From Aldrovandia affinis (lineage: Eukaryota > Chordata > Actinopteri > Notacanthiformes > Halosauridae): DNA of 64,000 nt. Position numbers and translations under genes: made by a program. Below the pieces are notes generated by a model. That model worked only from the letters and a program-made list of their open reading frames with translations. It did not search any database and was not told where the DNA came from. Location: assembly GCA_029706075.1 (NCBI GenBank), contig JAINUG010000011.1, positions 4,757,501 through 4,821,500 of the forward strand, in the 5' to 3' direction. Below are positions 38,665 through 51,045 of the stretch, piece by piece; within the stretch, counting starts at the first letter, position 1, and every line of letters begins with the position of its first letter.

Positions 38665-39033
38665 TTGACCAGCTTCTGGTGATGCGACCCGTTAGTGGCT
38701 CTCTCTCCGGTAAAGTGGTCCTGCCCTGCCATTTTTCCACAATGCCCACCGCTGCGCCCACCTTCAACAGCACCACCAGCACTGACTATCTGCGCATCAA
38801 GTGGACCAAGATGGAGGATGATGGGGAGAACATCGTGCTGGTGGCCCAGAACGGGGTGATCAAGCTCGGGCCGGCCTACCGGGGCCGGGTGTCGGTGGCC
38901 AGTCACCCGGAGGTAATCGGTGACGCTTCACTGACCGTCGTGAAACTGAGGGCCAGCGATGCTGGGACATACCGATGCGAGGTCATGTACGGCATCGAGG
39001 ACACGCAGGACACCGTTGCTCTGGACGTCCGCG
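38665..39033 (+). CDS. vcan: Versican, immunoglobulin V-type domain exon
   Basis: Encodes residues 22-144 (369 nt, phase 1 to 1). Cys43 (VVLPCHF) and Cys126 (SDAGTYRCEVMYG) are the Ig disulphide pair; RIKWTK supplies the core Trp and SDAGTYRC the canonical V-set motif. NST at residue 56 is an N-glycosylation sequon. GRVSVASHPEVIGDASLTVV and GIEDTQDTV match versican closely as recalled (GRVSVPTHPEAVGDASLTVV in human). With the two link modules this forms the G1 region that binds hyaluronan and link protein (HAPLN). Acceptor CTCCCTGCCAG, donor GTGAGC. The antisense open frame through it is a shadow. Confidence 0.96.
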
Positions 39034-39079
39034 GTGAGCATGCGCTCTCTCTCCCTCTCTCACTCTTTCCCTCTTGGTC

Positions 39080-39500
<421 letters not shown>

Positions 39501-40666
39501 AACAAATTATGAACAAGTGTACAAATATTTATTTGTTAAGTCAATGTTTTAAAATGTTGCTTTTTATAATTGCCAGTTGTCCCATGGGGTCAGAGTTGGT
39601 TGGTTCTCTGGGCAGAGGTGGTTGATTGCCTTGCTGTTGTCTTGTGGAATTCCCAATCCTATTCTAAAAGAGATATTCGACCCACAAATCTCAATTTCAT
39701 GATTCACTTACTTTCGGTGTTGTCAATCCTTCCAGATAGTTCTGTTGTTAAAATTCTGCTTATTTACCTTTCAGTGTGAGCCATGAGCATCGAAATGCCA
39801 AATACTGTATAATGGAAGTCAATGGTCAAATATCTCACACACATAAATAGATGGAAAAATCACCTCAGACTATCTTTTGATTGACCTAATTTTTACCTTA
39901 TTTTGTAAGCTGTAAATGTTTCAATCAATGGCTGAAATTATAATATTTCAACTTATCTTACAGTTAATGATGTCCTGGTAGAAAATAAACATTACTGGGG
40001 AAATCGATTGCTGAAATGGAACTGAATTCCTCCCCCCCTGGGCGGTGCTACTGCCAATTATGTGTCGCCCTGCTGGGCTGCTGGATATAGTTATGGCCTG
40101 GATACAATACCAGACTCTGGGGCTCACTAGAACACTGCCTTAACAGGATGAGACATCCACCCATACATAATAATAATTGATTGTATTTATATAGAGCCTT
40201 TCTTTTTTTTGCGATTTAATTTTCATTATGGGGCCTCAATCTAAAGATCCTTTTCAAATGAATGTAAAATTGGTGTACAATATTATTGGTTACAGTTTCT
40301 AAGGCCCCATTAATGATGACACACAGAATGCTTGAGGTAGCCTGGTATTTGGGTTCTTCTCTGCCCTTGGTGCCAGTCCACAGTGAAGAGACTGCACACT
40401 CTCAGAAAGAGAGTTCAATTGGACAGGGCACAGAGCATGAGTCCGCCAGCCGCTATTTGAACCCTGTCTGAAGAATGACCTCATCAGTCTTTCCGATTCA
40501 TCCTCAGTCCATGTTAAAGTGTGTCTGCCGAATACGTGGTTAGGATATTGCCTTGTGACCACGGTAACAGACCCTGTCAGTCACTGACAGAATGGCTTTA
40601 TGTTCAAAGGGATTCTTTCTCAGTTTGTTCAAAGAAAACAAAGTTTAGCCATGACTAATCCAGTGT

Positions 40667-40946
40667 AAGCACGTAGGAGCACTTCAAATAAACGGAATTC
40701 CACAGTTTCAATAATGCTGCAAAAACGCATTTAGCACAGTGTTAGCATTCAGGTAGCAGGGACAGGTAGAACTGACATTTTGATGTGAATGAGGTCTTCC
40801 TCAAAGTCGGAAGAGGTTATTCACATTGAAACGTCAGTTCGACCTGTCCCTGTTACCTGAGCGCTAACACTGCTCCATGGTAAATAAATATGTGTGGCTT
40901 CATTGTTTTTGGTTTTCCGTTTATTTGAAGTCCTCCTGCTTGGACT
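40667..40946. mobile_element. Long palindromic (foldback) MITE, about 280 bp
   Basis: The left arm contains CACTTCAAATAAACGGAA, CAGTGTTAGC and CAGGTAGCAGGGACAGGT. The right arm contains their reverse complements in mirrored order (CGACCTGTCCCTGTTACCTG, GCTAACACTG, TTCCGTTTATTTGAAGT). The inner arms pair over about 50 bp with few mismatches down to a short loop near 40799, and the outer arms pair again after a divergent stretch. No coding capacity. The ends are approximate and no target duplication was resolved, so the family is unknown. Confidence 0.8.
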
Positions 40947-41388
40947 AGATCAGTCATGTCTGGACATCGTCTGGTGAAAGCCACACTTTTTGAATGTATA
41001 GGATATATTTAGTTTAAGACACTTATATTACCACTTATGTTAATTTTTAATGCGTGATGTATCATGTTTATTTAGCTTCCCATGTTGAATGGCTTTTGGA
41101 CAGTTCTAAGCTCTTGAATGATGTTGATGTTGAATTGCAAAGTAATTAAATAGGTTTGGAACTCAATCTGAAAATATAGATCACTATTTCATATAAATGT
41201 TAATGTGAATGGTTAATAATAAGATTGATTATCTTGTTAAATAGTAATATGTGATTGGATATCTTGGTTAATGTTATGATGAGTTATTTTGGAGATTGGT
41301 CATTCTTGGTTCTTGGTTATTTTTGGTACACGATTACATAGATAATAATAATTTCGTATTGTCTGGGCTCATGCTCTCAAAAAATGGG

Positions 41389-41393
<5 letters not shown>

Positions 41394-41431
<38 letters not shown>

Positions 41432-41471
41432 ACACACACACACACACACACGCACACACACACACACACAC
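41394..41471. repeat. (CA)n microsatellite, interrupted
   Basis: CA repeats with CGTGCG interruptions, followed by TATATATACA. Confidence 0.92.
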
Positions 41472-41629
41472 ATATATATATACAGCATATATATTAGCAC
41501 TGGGGCAATAACCTTGGTCAAGGGTCTCACCTTTAATGGTAGGAAGCTATGTAGAGAGTGGCAATTGTTAATAAATTAGATTCCATTTTTTCCCTCCTCT
41601 GAATCAACTGTGTGTTTGTGTTTGTTCAG

Positions 41630-41804
41630 GTGTTGTGTTTCACTACCGGGCAAAAACCAGCAGATACACGCTCAACTACCAGAAAGCCGTTGAGGCCTGC
41701 CAGAATGTTGGGGCCTCAATCGCCACTCCTGACCAACTGAGGTCAGCCTTTGAGGATGGGTTCGACCAATGCGATGCTGGCTGGCTTGCAGACAAATCAG
41801 TCAG
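41630..41804 (+). CDS. vcan: Versican, link module 1 (first part)
   Basis: Encodes residues 145-202 (175 nt, phase 1 to 2). It begins GVVFHYR and contains Cys168 (VEACQNVG) and Cys192 ([14 protein letters not shown]), the first two of four link-module cysteines. [20 protein letters not shown] is the conserved hyaluronan-binding fold segment. The 175-nt length is, as I recall, the same as the matching human exon. Acceptor TTTGTTCAG, donor GTGAGA. The Arg codon is completed in the next exon (AG+A). Confidence 0.96.
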
Positions 41805-42682
41805 GTGAGAAACATTTGCAATGGGTCTGCTGTGGGACGTGTACAATAATTCACTCCTTTTTAATTTTTTTAATTAATTTTTTTCTGGTGTCTTTGTTCA
41901 TCCTGGTGTCTGTATTATTATTGTTGTTGTCCTGAGTGTATTTTTGTAGCTGTGGCACTGTGAAACCAAAAAATTCCCTCTTATCCAGACCAGTCACATC
42001 AGAGCTTTGTGAAGCGTGGAAGTACTTAGGATTTGTTTTAAGTATATACAGTACGTACATCCATTAGAATACGGCAGGATGTAGTGAAACATTGCTCTAT
42101 AGCAATCAGGCTTGGGTAAGAGGCAATCATACAAATGCTATCAGTAAAAAAATATACTTTGTTCTGTATTAAAACTGGGTACCTGCTGAACTACTATATC
42201 TATGAGTTCATCAAACAGCATCCATCACATCTAGTCATTATTATCCGTTCTGAAAATAGGCTGCTCTAGCAATCTAGCTCTTCAGCTGGAGTCCGGTCTG
42301 AGCTCCCTAAGAGAATATTGCTCTGAATTTTAAAACGGTAATCCAAGTAAACTTTGAGTTTTTGAACAACCAAGTACTGAACTTACCAATGAGTATGCCC
42401 CAAAACGTTAGTGAACTATTACACTTTGAATAAAAAGTTGTCACTATCTAAACTATAGTATAGATATTCCCAGACCGAGACTATTACCTTCAAAGTAAAA
42501 ATCACTCCTTGTTTTCTTTTTCCTCAAAATTACCCTGAAAAGCACCCATAGCTATCAGGAGTGTACTGAAATAGAAATAAGCCCTGTCTTTCGTCTGTGA
42601 GTGTGGAGTCCAAGTCCCAGTGCGTGCTGTAGCTGTGAGTCATGAGAACGTTCCCTCAACGCTTTCTCCCTCCCCTATGTAG
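41805..42682 (+). other. vcan: vcan intron 4
   Basis: GTGAGA donor, TATGTAG acceptor; 878 bp of unique sequence with nothing else recognised. Confidence 0.9.
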
Positions 42683-42810
42683 ATATCCCATCACAACACC
42701 CAGGCCTGGCTGCTATGGTGACAAACTCTCAAAACCAGGTGTCAGAACTTATGGATTACGAAACCCCAAGGAAACCTACGATGTCTACTGCTACGTGGAC
42801 AGGCTGGACG
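42683..42810 (+). CDS. vcan: Versican, link module 1 (second part)
   Basis: Encodes residues 203-245 (128 nt, phase 2 to 1): [25 protein letters not shown] and [14 protein letters not shown]. Cys213 and Cys239 complete the four-cysteine link module begun in the previous exon. The YDVYCYVD block is a family signature of lecticans and link proteins. Exon length equals the human 128 nt as recalled. Donor GTAAGG. Confidence 0.96.
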
Positions 42811-45800
42811 GTAAGGGAACAAATGGTCAAAGGGTGACCACTGTGGGTCTTAGCCAGCTACATAAAGGGGAACTCTTGGAACAGCATATATCAGACACTT
42901 TTGGGCACTTCCTTATCAATATATATATACTGTATATACAGAGAGAGAGAGCAGAGAGAGAGAGATTGGCTGGTATACAAAGAAATAGCCTGTCTGAGAA
43001 GTAAAGAGATTAAACCCTTTTCCCTCTCACTGTAAGACAAGCTGCCAGTCCTGTTTGGAACGTGGCCTTTATTCCATGGGGCAAAGCCTTTAGAAAACAC
43101 AAGCAAATATGTGATAATGAAAGCCTTAAACTCTTCTGGCGCGGTAAACAGAATTCTCAGGGGCAGCCGATTACTTATCCTTTTTCACTTTTTTTTCCAT
43201 GCAATTCCGACTCTGCAGACACTAAACTCTACAGCCCTGAGCTGGACATGTGGTTGTTAGGGTCATAATTGGCCTGATTAAGGTCAGCTTTGTAGATGGG
43301 AGATAACTGTGGGATAAACCTTTATGGAGTCTTATGCCACTTTTTTTGCCAGGTAGAGCCACATGTAGGGAACACTACCACAGCCTGATATCAAGGGCTT
43401 GCATCTTTTTTTATGGCGAGGGAACCTCCAAAAATTAAATCCAATAGCAGACTTTGAACTGCCAAGCTCCTGGTTGCTGGGGTCCTGGCAGTCGCCCAAA
43501 GAATTACATGATAAGAGATACATGTGAAACTAAGTGCGGGAGCAAATGGGGTAGGTTGGTGCACGCATCTGTAATCCATGAGTGAAACATCATGGAGTCT
43601 CCACTGGAATGGATCCACTGGAATGGATCTGGAAAGGGTCTGCTGGAATGGATCTCCATCAGCTTCCAGGCAGATGTCAGCCCTTCACTTCTCAGATGGT
43701 GGGAGATCCAATCTCTACTGTTGTCCATATCATTGGCGTTGCCCAGAAACACTCCTCTCCACTGTACATCTGCACAAATAAAACTGTATGGAGACTGACT
43801 GTAACACCAAACATAACTGAAAACATGCTCTTTTCCCCCTCTCTCTTTCCCTCTCTCTGTCACTTGTTAGTTTTTAATTTAGTCCCAACAGATTGTGGGA
43901 GAAAACCTTCTTGATTGAGTAAAGCAGGTTTATGAAATTTTGTCCAATCAATGATTCAGAAACAAACCAGACAAACTGTAGGAAAATGGATCCATTTGAA
44001 AGAGACATTGACATCCACACAGCTTTTATCCGAGCAGAAACAGCCATTCCATTGTTAGTGTTCCAGCACATTGGGATATACTGTGACAGTGCAATGGTCA
44101 GGATAAATCGCACTGCTTGGGTAATGCCTGAATGGCCTTAACTGTCGGTTTTCACCTTGCCAAGGAGACGCATTACATAATTCAGGACTCTCAATCTGCT
44201 TAAAAAGTGAAGGTGGTAAATATATGAAAGTGATGAGATATATTCATGGCTGCCCCTCTTCCTGTCCCCGCTTTACATGTTTTACGAGATAGCTTACAGA
44301 GTTTGAATCAATAAATCTCACAGAGAAAGTGGCAGTAACAGCTAGGGCACTGCAATAGGGGGTGTGACTATGAAAACAGTCAGCGCTATGCAAGTTTGGT
44401 GTCAAATAATGAGTTTGCATTAACGTCCAACTAGACCACCTCTTAGCGCAAACACTGGTGCTCTGTGCAATTTGGTGACTTTATTGATGCACACATATGA
44501 ACATAAGGTTATCTGAAATCACATGAGAATGTTTTGTGAATATTGTGAATTTCCCCCCACGTTGAGGCATATCGTCCAATCCATGGGTAACTTGCAAGCG
44601 TAATCAATTAAGCTAAAAACTATTTCACCACAGCTTGTGGTTATTCAATGCACGGACATGAAAGACTGAAGCCAGCAGGCCATCCATCACTACCGTTCAG
44701 TAAGATACACCTGTTAAATAAATATATGTTTGTATGCACATTGTTTTTCTTATGTGAAAGGGTTTTATTCTTTCCATTTACACTACAGAAAATGCGATAG
44801 GCGATATGCGAAGGTGATACCGCGAACGATACCCTGGGTTTGGTAGCCGGTGTTTGCCAGACGGCTATCAGTTCGGCTGTACATGCAGTTTCTTCCAGTC
44901 TTGTCCAACATGCAAATTAGTTTATTACTTTTCCTACACCCGACAGCCAGCAGAGAACTAAACAGGATTTTTATACGCAATGTGGATTCCCTGGGGTTTG
45001 CACACATGTACAGTTGCGCGAACCACCTGATCACGGTATAATTTATGTGAATCGGAAGGGGGTCCACTCCATTAATATCCAGGTGGTTTGTGATGCACAC
45101 TCCAGGTTGACGCATGTAGGCCTACTGCATGACAAACATAAATGAAACAGGCCTAGTTGCAGTTGTGAGTTTGTTATTTATTGCTTTCCATTTAACAATT
45201 ACATTAAGTTAGAAGAAAATAAACATTGTCAAGTTGGAAAGCCTACAAATAAGGAAAAAATAGATGGTAAAATAAAACACTTTCTTTGAACAATGTAGGT
45301 CTCAAAATATAAACTCAAATCATGAAAATAATAAATTAATGTGCACCTTGTTTTCCCCCTCTGATTCGCACGCCAACTTTTCCGCACCTCCTCGCTCTCC
45401 TCTTTTGAGAAGCACTCCTGGTGCAGCCGCACAAAACTGTCATGTCAGGAAATTGCCACTAGTATTTAAAGGGATAGAAAATAGGTGTTCTGATTGGCCA
45501 TTATGAAACCAAACCCCCACCACACCCACATGTAAATCCAACCTCTTTTACAACTGCACCGGAGGTGCGCTATCGTCCTAAATCACGAAATTACTGAAAT
45601 TGCGTTAGACACGCCCTAAAGCGCCACCGTCTTCGCTTTGCGTCTGCGTTACCGACACCGTCCTAATTCACCAAAATAGGGCCCTTAGTCTTACAGAGCA
45701 CACCACCTCCAAAGTTTTTTTGGCAAGGCCAATGTGTTATTCCCTGACCAAATTAGCAAATAAAATGAAATGGCTAATTATTTAGCCTGATTTTGGATCA

Positions 45801-46125
45801 GTGAGGCTTTGTGAACCCCATAATGAGTCAAACTAAAGTGTGAATTTTGACTCCAAAATGTGTGTGCGTGTCTTACAAAAAAGTGCCAGGAGCCCTTCAG
45901 CCCAGATATTGTACAGAGGAAAGAATTGGTGCTGAACAGCCAGGACAATTATATATAAATCGTTACAAATGTAATTTGAAACTGAAGAGTAAGGAGTGCT
46001 GGAGCACCCACAGCTTGACAGCTATAAGCACATTTAATGAACGGGAAAAAGATCCAACTGACGATTCTACGGCTAAAATGCCTTCCTCAGAGTCAAAGTG
46101 TGTTTGTGTGTGTTTGCGTCTTCAG
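42811..46125 (+). other. vcan: vcan intron 5
   Basis: GTAAGG donor, GTCTTCAG acceptor. It includes a TATA/GA-rich microsatellite at 42918-42966 and a short GGAATGGATC-rich direct repeat cluster near 43610-43655. Nothing coding was recognised. Confidence 0.9.
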
Positions 46126-46419
46126 GTGAGGTGTACTATGCGCCTGTCCCCAGCAAGATGACCCTGGAGGAGGCGCAGGAGGTGTGTAAAAGGAGGAATG
46201 GCCAGCTGGCCTCCCCCGCCCAGATGCACGCAGCCTGGAGACAGGGCATGGACCGGTGCGACTATGGGTGGCTCTCTGACGGCAGTGCACGCCACCCCGT
46301 CTCCTTCCCCCGGAAACAGTGCGGAGGAGGCCTGCTGGGTGTCAGGACCATGTATCGCTACCTGAACCAAACGGGCTTCCCCTTACCCACCTTAAAGCTG
46401 GGAGCCTACTGCTTCAAAG
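46126..46419 (+). CDS. vcan: Versican, link module 2
   Basis: Encodes residues 246-343 (294 nt, phase 1 to 1), the whole second link module: Cys266 (QEVCKRRNG), Cys290 (DRCDYGWLSDGSARHPV), Cys311 (KQCGGGLLGVRT) and Cys341 (GAYCFK). NQT at residue 326 is an N-glycosylation sequon at the position (LNQTGFP) I recall as conserved. Its 294-nt size equals the human exon as recalled. It follows the first link module to complete the hyaluronan-binding region. Acceptor GTCTTCAG, donor GTAACT. The exon is GC-richer than its introns. Confidence 0.96.
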
Positions 46420-46854
46420 GTAACTCGCAGTGCTCATAATCATCATTCCACCCCAATTTTGATTTTACACCTTCATAGACAGGAAAGCTCAGTAATTCTT
46501 TCAATAAAATCCCAATGGTTTTGCAGGCCAGAGGCATTCTCCTTCTGCTGTGACATGCTTTTCACCATTTGGGATCTGTCTGGCTCGAGCACAAAGCTTA
46601 TGCAGGATATTGCTAAAGCACAGATGGGATCTCCAGGTTTAAAGAGGGCTGCAGTAAACACGCAGAAAATACATCTTACAAGCAGGATGTTGTTTTGAAA
46701 CAAGTCTAGCCTAGTTTAATGTTTATGTGTGCCTCCAGGAAAGTAACCCTCTGGATGCCATCTTGTGCAATATAACCAGTCCCGCCACACACGTATTACC
46801 ACTAGCTAAAAGTATGAGCACCAGGGATAGTGTTGTGTAGAAGGTAACAGGATG

Positions 46855-47055
46855 ACAGGGTGGTTCAGTTGTTAACGGACAGGACAGGGCTTGCAACCAG
46901 AAGGTTGCAGGTTATATGCCCAGGTGGGGTACTGCTGTTGCACCTTTGAGCAAGGTACTTACTAACCTAAACCATTTACATAAACAACCTTACATGCTAA
47001 GATAAACTGGTTCAATGAGTATCTGGTGGTATAAATAGGTGATATGTAAAATGCC
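46855..47055 (+). mobile_element. tRNA-derived SINE (V-SINE-like core), diverged
   Basis: A-box-like GGTGGTTCAGTTGTTAACGG, B-box-like AAGGTTGCAGGTTATATGCC, then the core TGCACCTTTGAGCAAGGTAC. Same type as the SINE at 4539. No clear target duplication. Confidence 0.6.
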
Positions 47056-47916
47056 AAGTATGGTCTCTCTTAGTCACTCCAGATTATGGTCTCTGTATCA
47101 GTGATCAGTGCAGAGTATGGTTTCTGAACATGTGAGTGTTCAGTATGGTGTCTCCGTGTCAATGCAGAGTACAGTCTCTCTTGATTAGAGATGGTACGGA
47201 GTCATTAAATCACAGTCTGTAGTGATCTAGGTCATGGCTTGCATGAACAGAGAGTGGAGCACGTGGCTCAGACATGGATACCAATGATGTCATGCCTCTG
47301 GATGTTAAACCCCCTCACCTCCCTTCGAGTCATAAGGCAAATGATTCCCCACCCCTGCTTCAGATACTGACTTCAGATACTGACAGAATGATAGAAACAG
47401 TCCACTCACAACACTATCTCCGATCTGTGCTACCTGGGGGCCCCTTTTTTCACATTTTTGTTCTTTCCGATTGATGATAAATTCTCACAGGCCTGGAACC
47501 TTCCTCTCCTGTCATGTTGGACTATGTGGTACACTCCCCAAGTGCTTCCCTGATCTCATTGTATTTCTTCATGGTTTTTGGACAGTTTCCTTGGCAACCA
47601 TGTCGGGCTTGGCCGGCAGGAGAGTTAAGTCATATTCCAGGATGCTTGATGCAGAGACTGCAGCTCTGCTCTGTGCACAGTGTAGTTTATATTCACTAAT
47701 ACTGTATTGGAGTGTCTTAGGCACAGCTTATCGTTTCACCTCTAAATGAGTTCTAATGAGCTCAATTCTCTGGTGGGAATCTGTGTGTGTTTGAGACAAA
47801 TGTGGAATAAATTAAATCATTGTGACCTTGGTTGAACTCATTATTGTGTGTTTACAGTACTTTTGGAAATACTGTAAATACATAAATATTTAAAGTATAA
47901 TTGCAAGTATATAATA

Positions 47917-48458
47917 CAGCTGGCTGCCAAATTAAAGGAAACACCAACTTAAAGTGTCTTAATTAGGCATTGGGCCACCAAGAGCTGCCAGAACAGCTTA
48001 AATGCATCTTGGCATAGATTCTACAAGTGTCTGGAACTCTATTGGAGGGATGCAACACCATTCTTTCACGAGAAATGACATCATTTGGTATTTTGTTGGT
48101 GGTGGTGGAAAATGCTGTCTCAGGCACCGCTCCAAAATCTCCCACAATTTGGTTGAGACATGGTGACTGAGATGGTCATGGCATATGGTTTACATCATTT
48201 TCATTTTCATTACATCATTTCACTCGTGCCCTGGGGATGGGGCACTGTCATCCTGGAAGAGACCACTCCCATCAGGATATAAATGCTTCACCATAGAATG
48301 AAGGTGATAACTCAGGCTTTGTATTTATTGTGTTACCTTGCCCTCTAAGGGGTTGAGTGGACCTAAACCATGCCAGGAAAATGCACCCCACACCATAACA
48401 GAGCCACCAGAACCCTTCACTTACTCAAGGGTTTCCTTCATCTTAGGGAAGTTACCTG
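47917..48458 (-). mobile_element. Decayed Tc1/mariner-type element, reverse orientation, 542 bp
   Basis: TA-flanked on both sides; begins CAGCTGGCTGCCAAATTAAA and ends AGGGAAGTTACCTG. On the minus strand it carries the same broken transposase C-terminus as 7792 and 9465, for example the reverse of TTCCAGACACTTGTAGAATC. Same family, with a comparable internal deletion. Confidence 0.87.
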
Positions 48459-49479
48459 TATATTGGCTGTTCAGGATTCATTTGCCCCTGGAAGACAGCA
48501 AAGGCTTTTACTTTTATGGTAGTTTTAAATTGCAGCATTTCTAACTCTTGGCTTGTCTAATTACATGCAATTACATGCTAACTGTTATCATTCCTTCCAA
48601 ACCTGGTATAGCTGCGTAGGGCGTAGACAGACTAGTGTTTGAAGGCACTACATAAGGACATTGTTGTGTAAAGACTGCATTGGTCTGAAGGTAACTTCCT
48701 TTTTTATGCTTGCGAGGGCCAAAAAGTGCCAGGCCAGCATCCCTCCTGTTGTTCACATCTGTTATTGGTCAGCTCTCTTTTATTTACATGTATTTAAATG
48801 CTTAAATGTAAATTTACCTCTATCTCTCTGAGAATGACAGCGGAGGTGCTTAAAAAAGTATTGTTGCCTTTGTGACCCTGCCTTTCTTACCTTTCAATAG
48901 ATGATTATTTTGAATGTCCAGCCCCATGACCCTCAGGGGTCACCTGAATTAAGGTGCCCACTCACTGCGATAAGGGATGTTGAAGAAAAAGAGTCAAACA
49001 AATACAGTCTCCTGAATCCACAACGTGTTTCCCATCCCCCTCCGGTTCAGCCTCTAAACTCACACTGTTTCCCATTCCCCACCTCTTCAGCCTCTTGTTT
49101 TTTGTTCTCGCCAAGTGTTTTCAAGTATCCTTTTACATTTAGCAGAGAATTCTTCAGAATTCTTCTATCAACAATAACAACATTAAACAAACACTGTTTT
49201 TTAAAATAATAGAAAGAAGAGAGAGACAGGGAGAGAGAGATGTAATTGCTGTCTAGTTTTCAGAAAACACAGACGTCTTTTACAGTACACAAACATTGAT
49301 GAGATAATGCACTTTATGTGCACTTAATAGAACAGTGAAATTTATTAGGAAAATTTTGCCTCATGGCTTACATCAGAGGTAGCTGTGGAGAAAGGGAGAG
49401 CGTGTCCCTAATGCCTAACAGCTGGCTGCTGCTTCAGGCAGCCAGCTTGGTCAGATAGGACATTTGTTTTATTTTATTT

Positions 49480-49583
49480 GACCTTTATTTAACCAGGTTG
49501 GTCAACTGAGAACTCATTTCTCATTTGCAGTGATGACCTGGGGAATCAATTTGGGTATGGAGGGAAGGGATTGTGTATGCAAT
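49480..49583 (+). repeat. Interspersed fish repeat, copy 2
   Basis: Matches 2396-2503 closely over about 100 bp in the same orientation. Confidence 0.75.
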
Positions 49584-49884
49584 TGCAGTGTAGTAGACTA
49601 GTCAGCAATTGACACTTCACGCACGCACACGTAATCATACTGATTGATTATACAAGGCTACTGCTTTGAATTGTCAAAATATGTCTGTTCTGTAGAACAT
49701 ATCATGCCCATCCTGGAGTAAAGAAACTGATATGTTGAAATGAGTCGGCGGACACACAATTGAAAGACACATTTTTTTAAAAGTTTGACAGCCTAAAGGC
49801 AAAATAAAAATGTAAAGAACAAATATTTGGTCTTGAATTGAATCATTGTCAGATAATTTGTTGTTTCCTTTTTCATGACTTTTT

Positions 49885-50265
49885 TTATTTTTATTTTTAA
49901 TTTGTTTCTGATTTTATCCCATTTTTCTCCCAATTTGGTAGCCAATTAGACCCGCTATTTTTACGTCAATCCCCCCCTAGTAATGTGAGTTCGCTGCCGT
50001 AGTCCTGCGACCGGTAGTGACGAAGCGAAGTGACGCCTCTTACGAGACGGCACCCGCAGGCCGTCGACCGTAACCCGGTACTACAGGGCCACTCTATGCA
50101 GCGAACGTCACGTCAGCTCCCCTTCCCCCTCCCTGGGGCGGACAGCCAATCGCCGCCCCCTGGTGGCACTCCCGGCCAGAGCCGACACTTGGCGAGACGG
50201 GGAATTGAACCCCGGTCTCCGTGGCCAGCGTCGGACGTTGTAACCACTGGACCACGCGGGAGGCC
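49885..50265 (-). mobile_element. tRNA-derived SINE (family A), full length, reverse orientation, 14-bp TSD
   Basis: On the minus strand it begins GGCCTCCCGCGTGGTCCAGT (A-box region), with B box GGGGTTCAATTCCCCGTC, the GC-rich body and the tail AATTGGCTACCAAATTGGGA ending in A/T repeats. TTTCATGACTTTTT flanks it exactly at 49871-49884 and 50266-50279. This copy has the most complete tRNA-like head of the family in the window. Confidence 0.92.
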
Positions 50266-50555
50266 TTTCATGACTTTTTGATAGAGGTGTAAAAACTTTA
50301 GGAAAAAACTGTAGGAAACTCCCCTCTCTGAAACCACGTCAATTTGTAGAAATGCGCCCTTGCACCAACACTCAGATTGGCACTTGATTGTATAATTGGT
50401 CATGCTCATTTGAGTAATTGCCAGTAATTACTGAAAATAGGGTGCCTACAGAGGGGGCAGAAAAGAAACTGCAGCTTCTTCAGAGATGTGGTGAAAAATG
50501 CATTCCCTTAGTCATATCATATTGTGCCAGTGGGTAATGCAATAAATGGGATGAT

Positions 50556-51045
50556 ACTGTGGCCTTAGTGGTCCTGCAGCTATGCACAGTGCTGCCTGCA
50601 TGTCTTGTCTAGAATTGAATCCTGACTATGCCACTGCCGACTGTAAGCAGCAGTACTGGAGGGTGGAGTTTAACTGGCCATAGCATTGCCAAGGGAGGGA
50701 AAGTGTCAGACAATATTGAATCTGCTCAAGAGTGACTCCTCTGTTCGGTTGAGCACCTGCAGTTACTGATGGGTGAACGAGAAATCATGGCTACCAGTAA
50801 CTCACAGATTTGAACCGATCATTGTGATTTGTTGTGAAGAGCAAAACCTTTTCATTGGTTCACACAAGCCAACTAATCAAAGCTCAGCTGGTGGACAGGA
50901 GAGTGAACATACACTGGCAGGTTGGCGCTTCAGAGGACACACATGCAAATGTCTAATTGATGACGGATGTCACGGTGATGGAATGGGCCTAAGAATACAA
51001 TTTGGTATAAAAAATTGGGAGAAAAACTAAAAATAGGCAGAATGT
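50556..51045 (+). mobile_element. Probable diverged long SINE
   Basis: tRNA-like start (GGCCTTAGTGGTCCTGCAGC, with AGAATTGAATCCTGACTATG as a decayed B box), a middle with GGTTGGCGCTTCAGAGGACA, and a tail ACAATTTGGTATAAAAAATT ending GGGAGAAAAAC. The tail resembles that of the family A SINEs. No target duplication was found and the limits are approximate. Confidence 0.42.

Noticed and set aside
45847..46161. Open frame running into the link module 2 exon from upstream
   Set aside because: It reads a different frame from the link module; the acceptor at 46125 gives the correct in-frame join.
49885..50265. Possible tRNA gene on the minus strand
   Set aside because: Same reason: SINE head with body, tail and a 14-bp target duplication.
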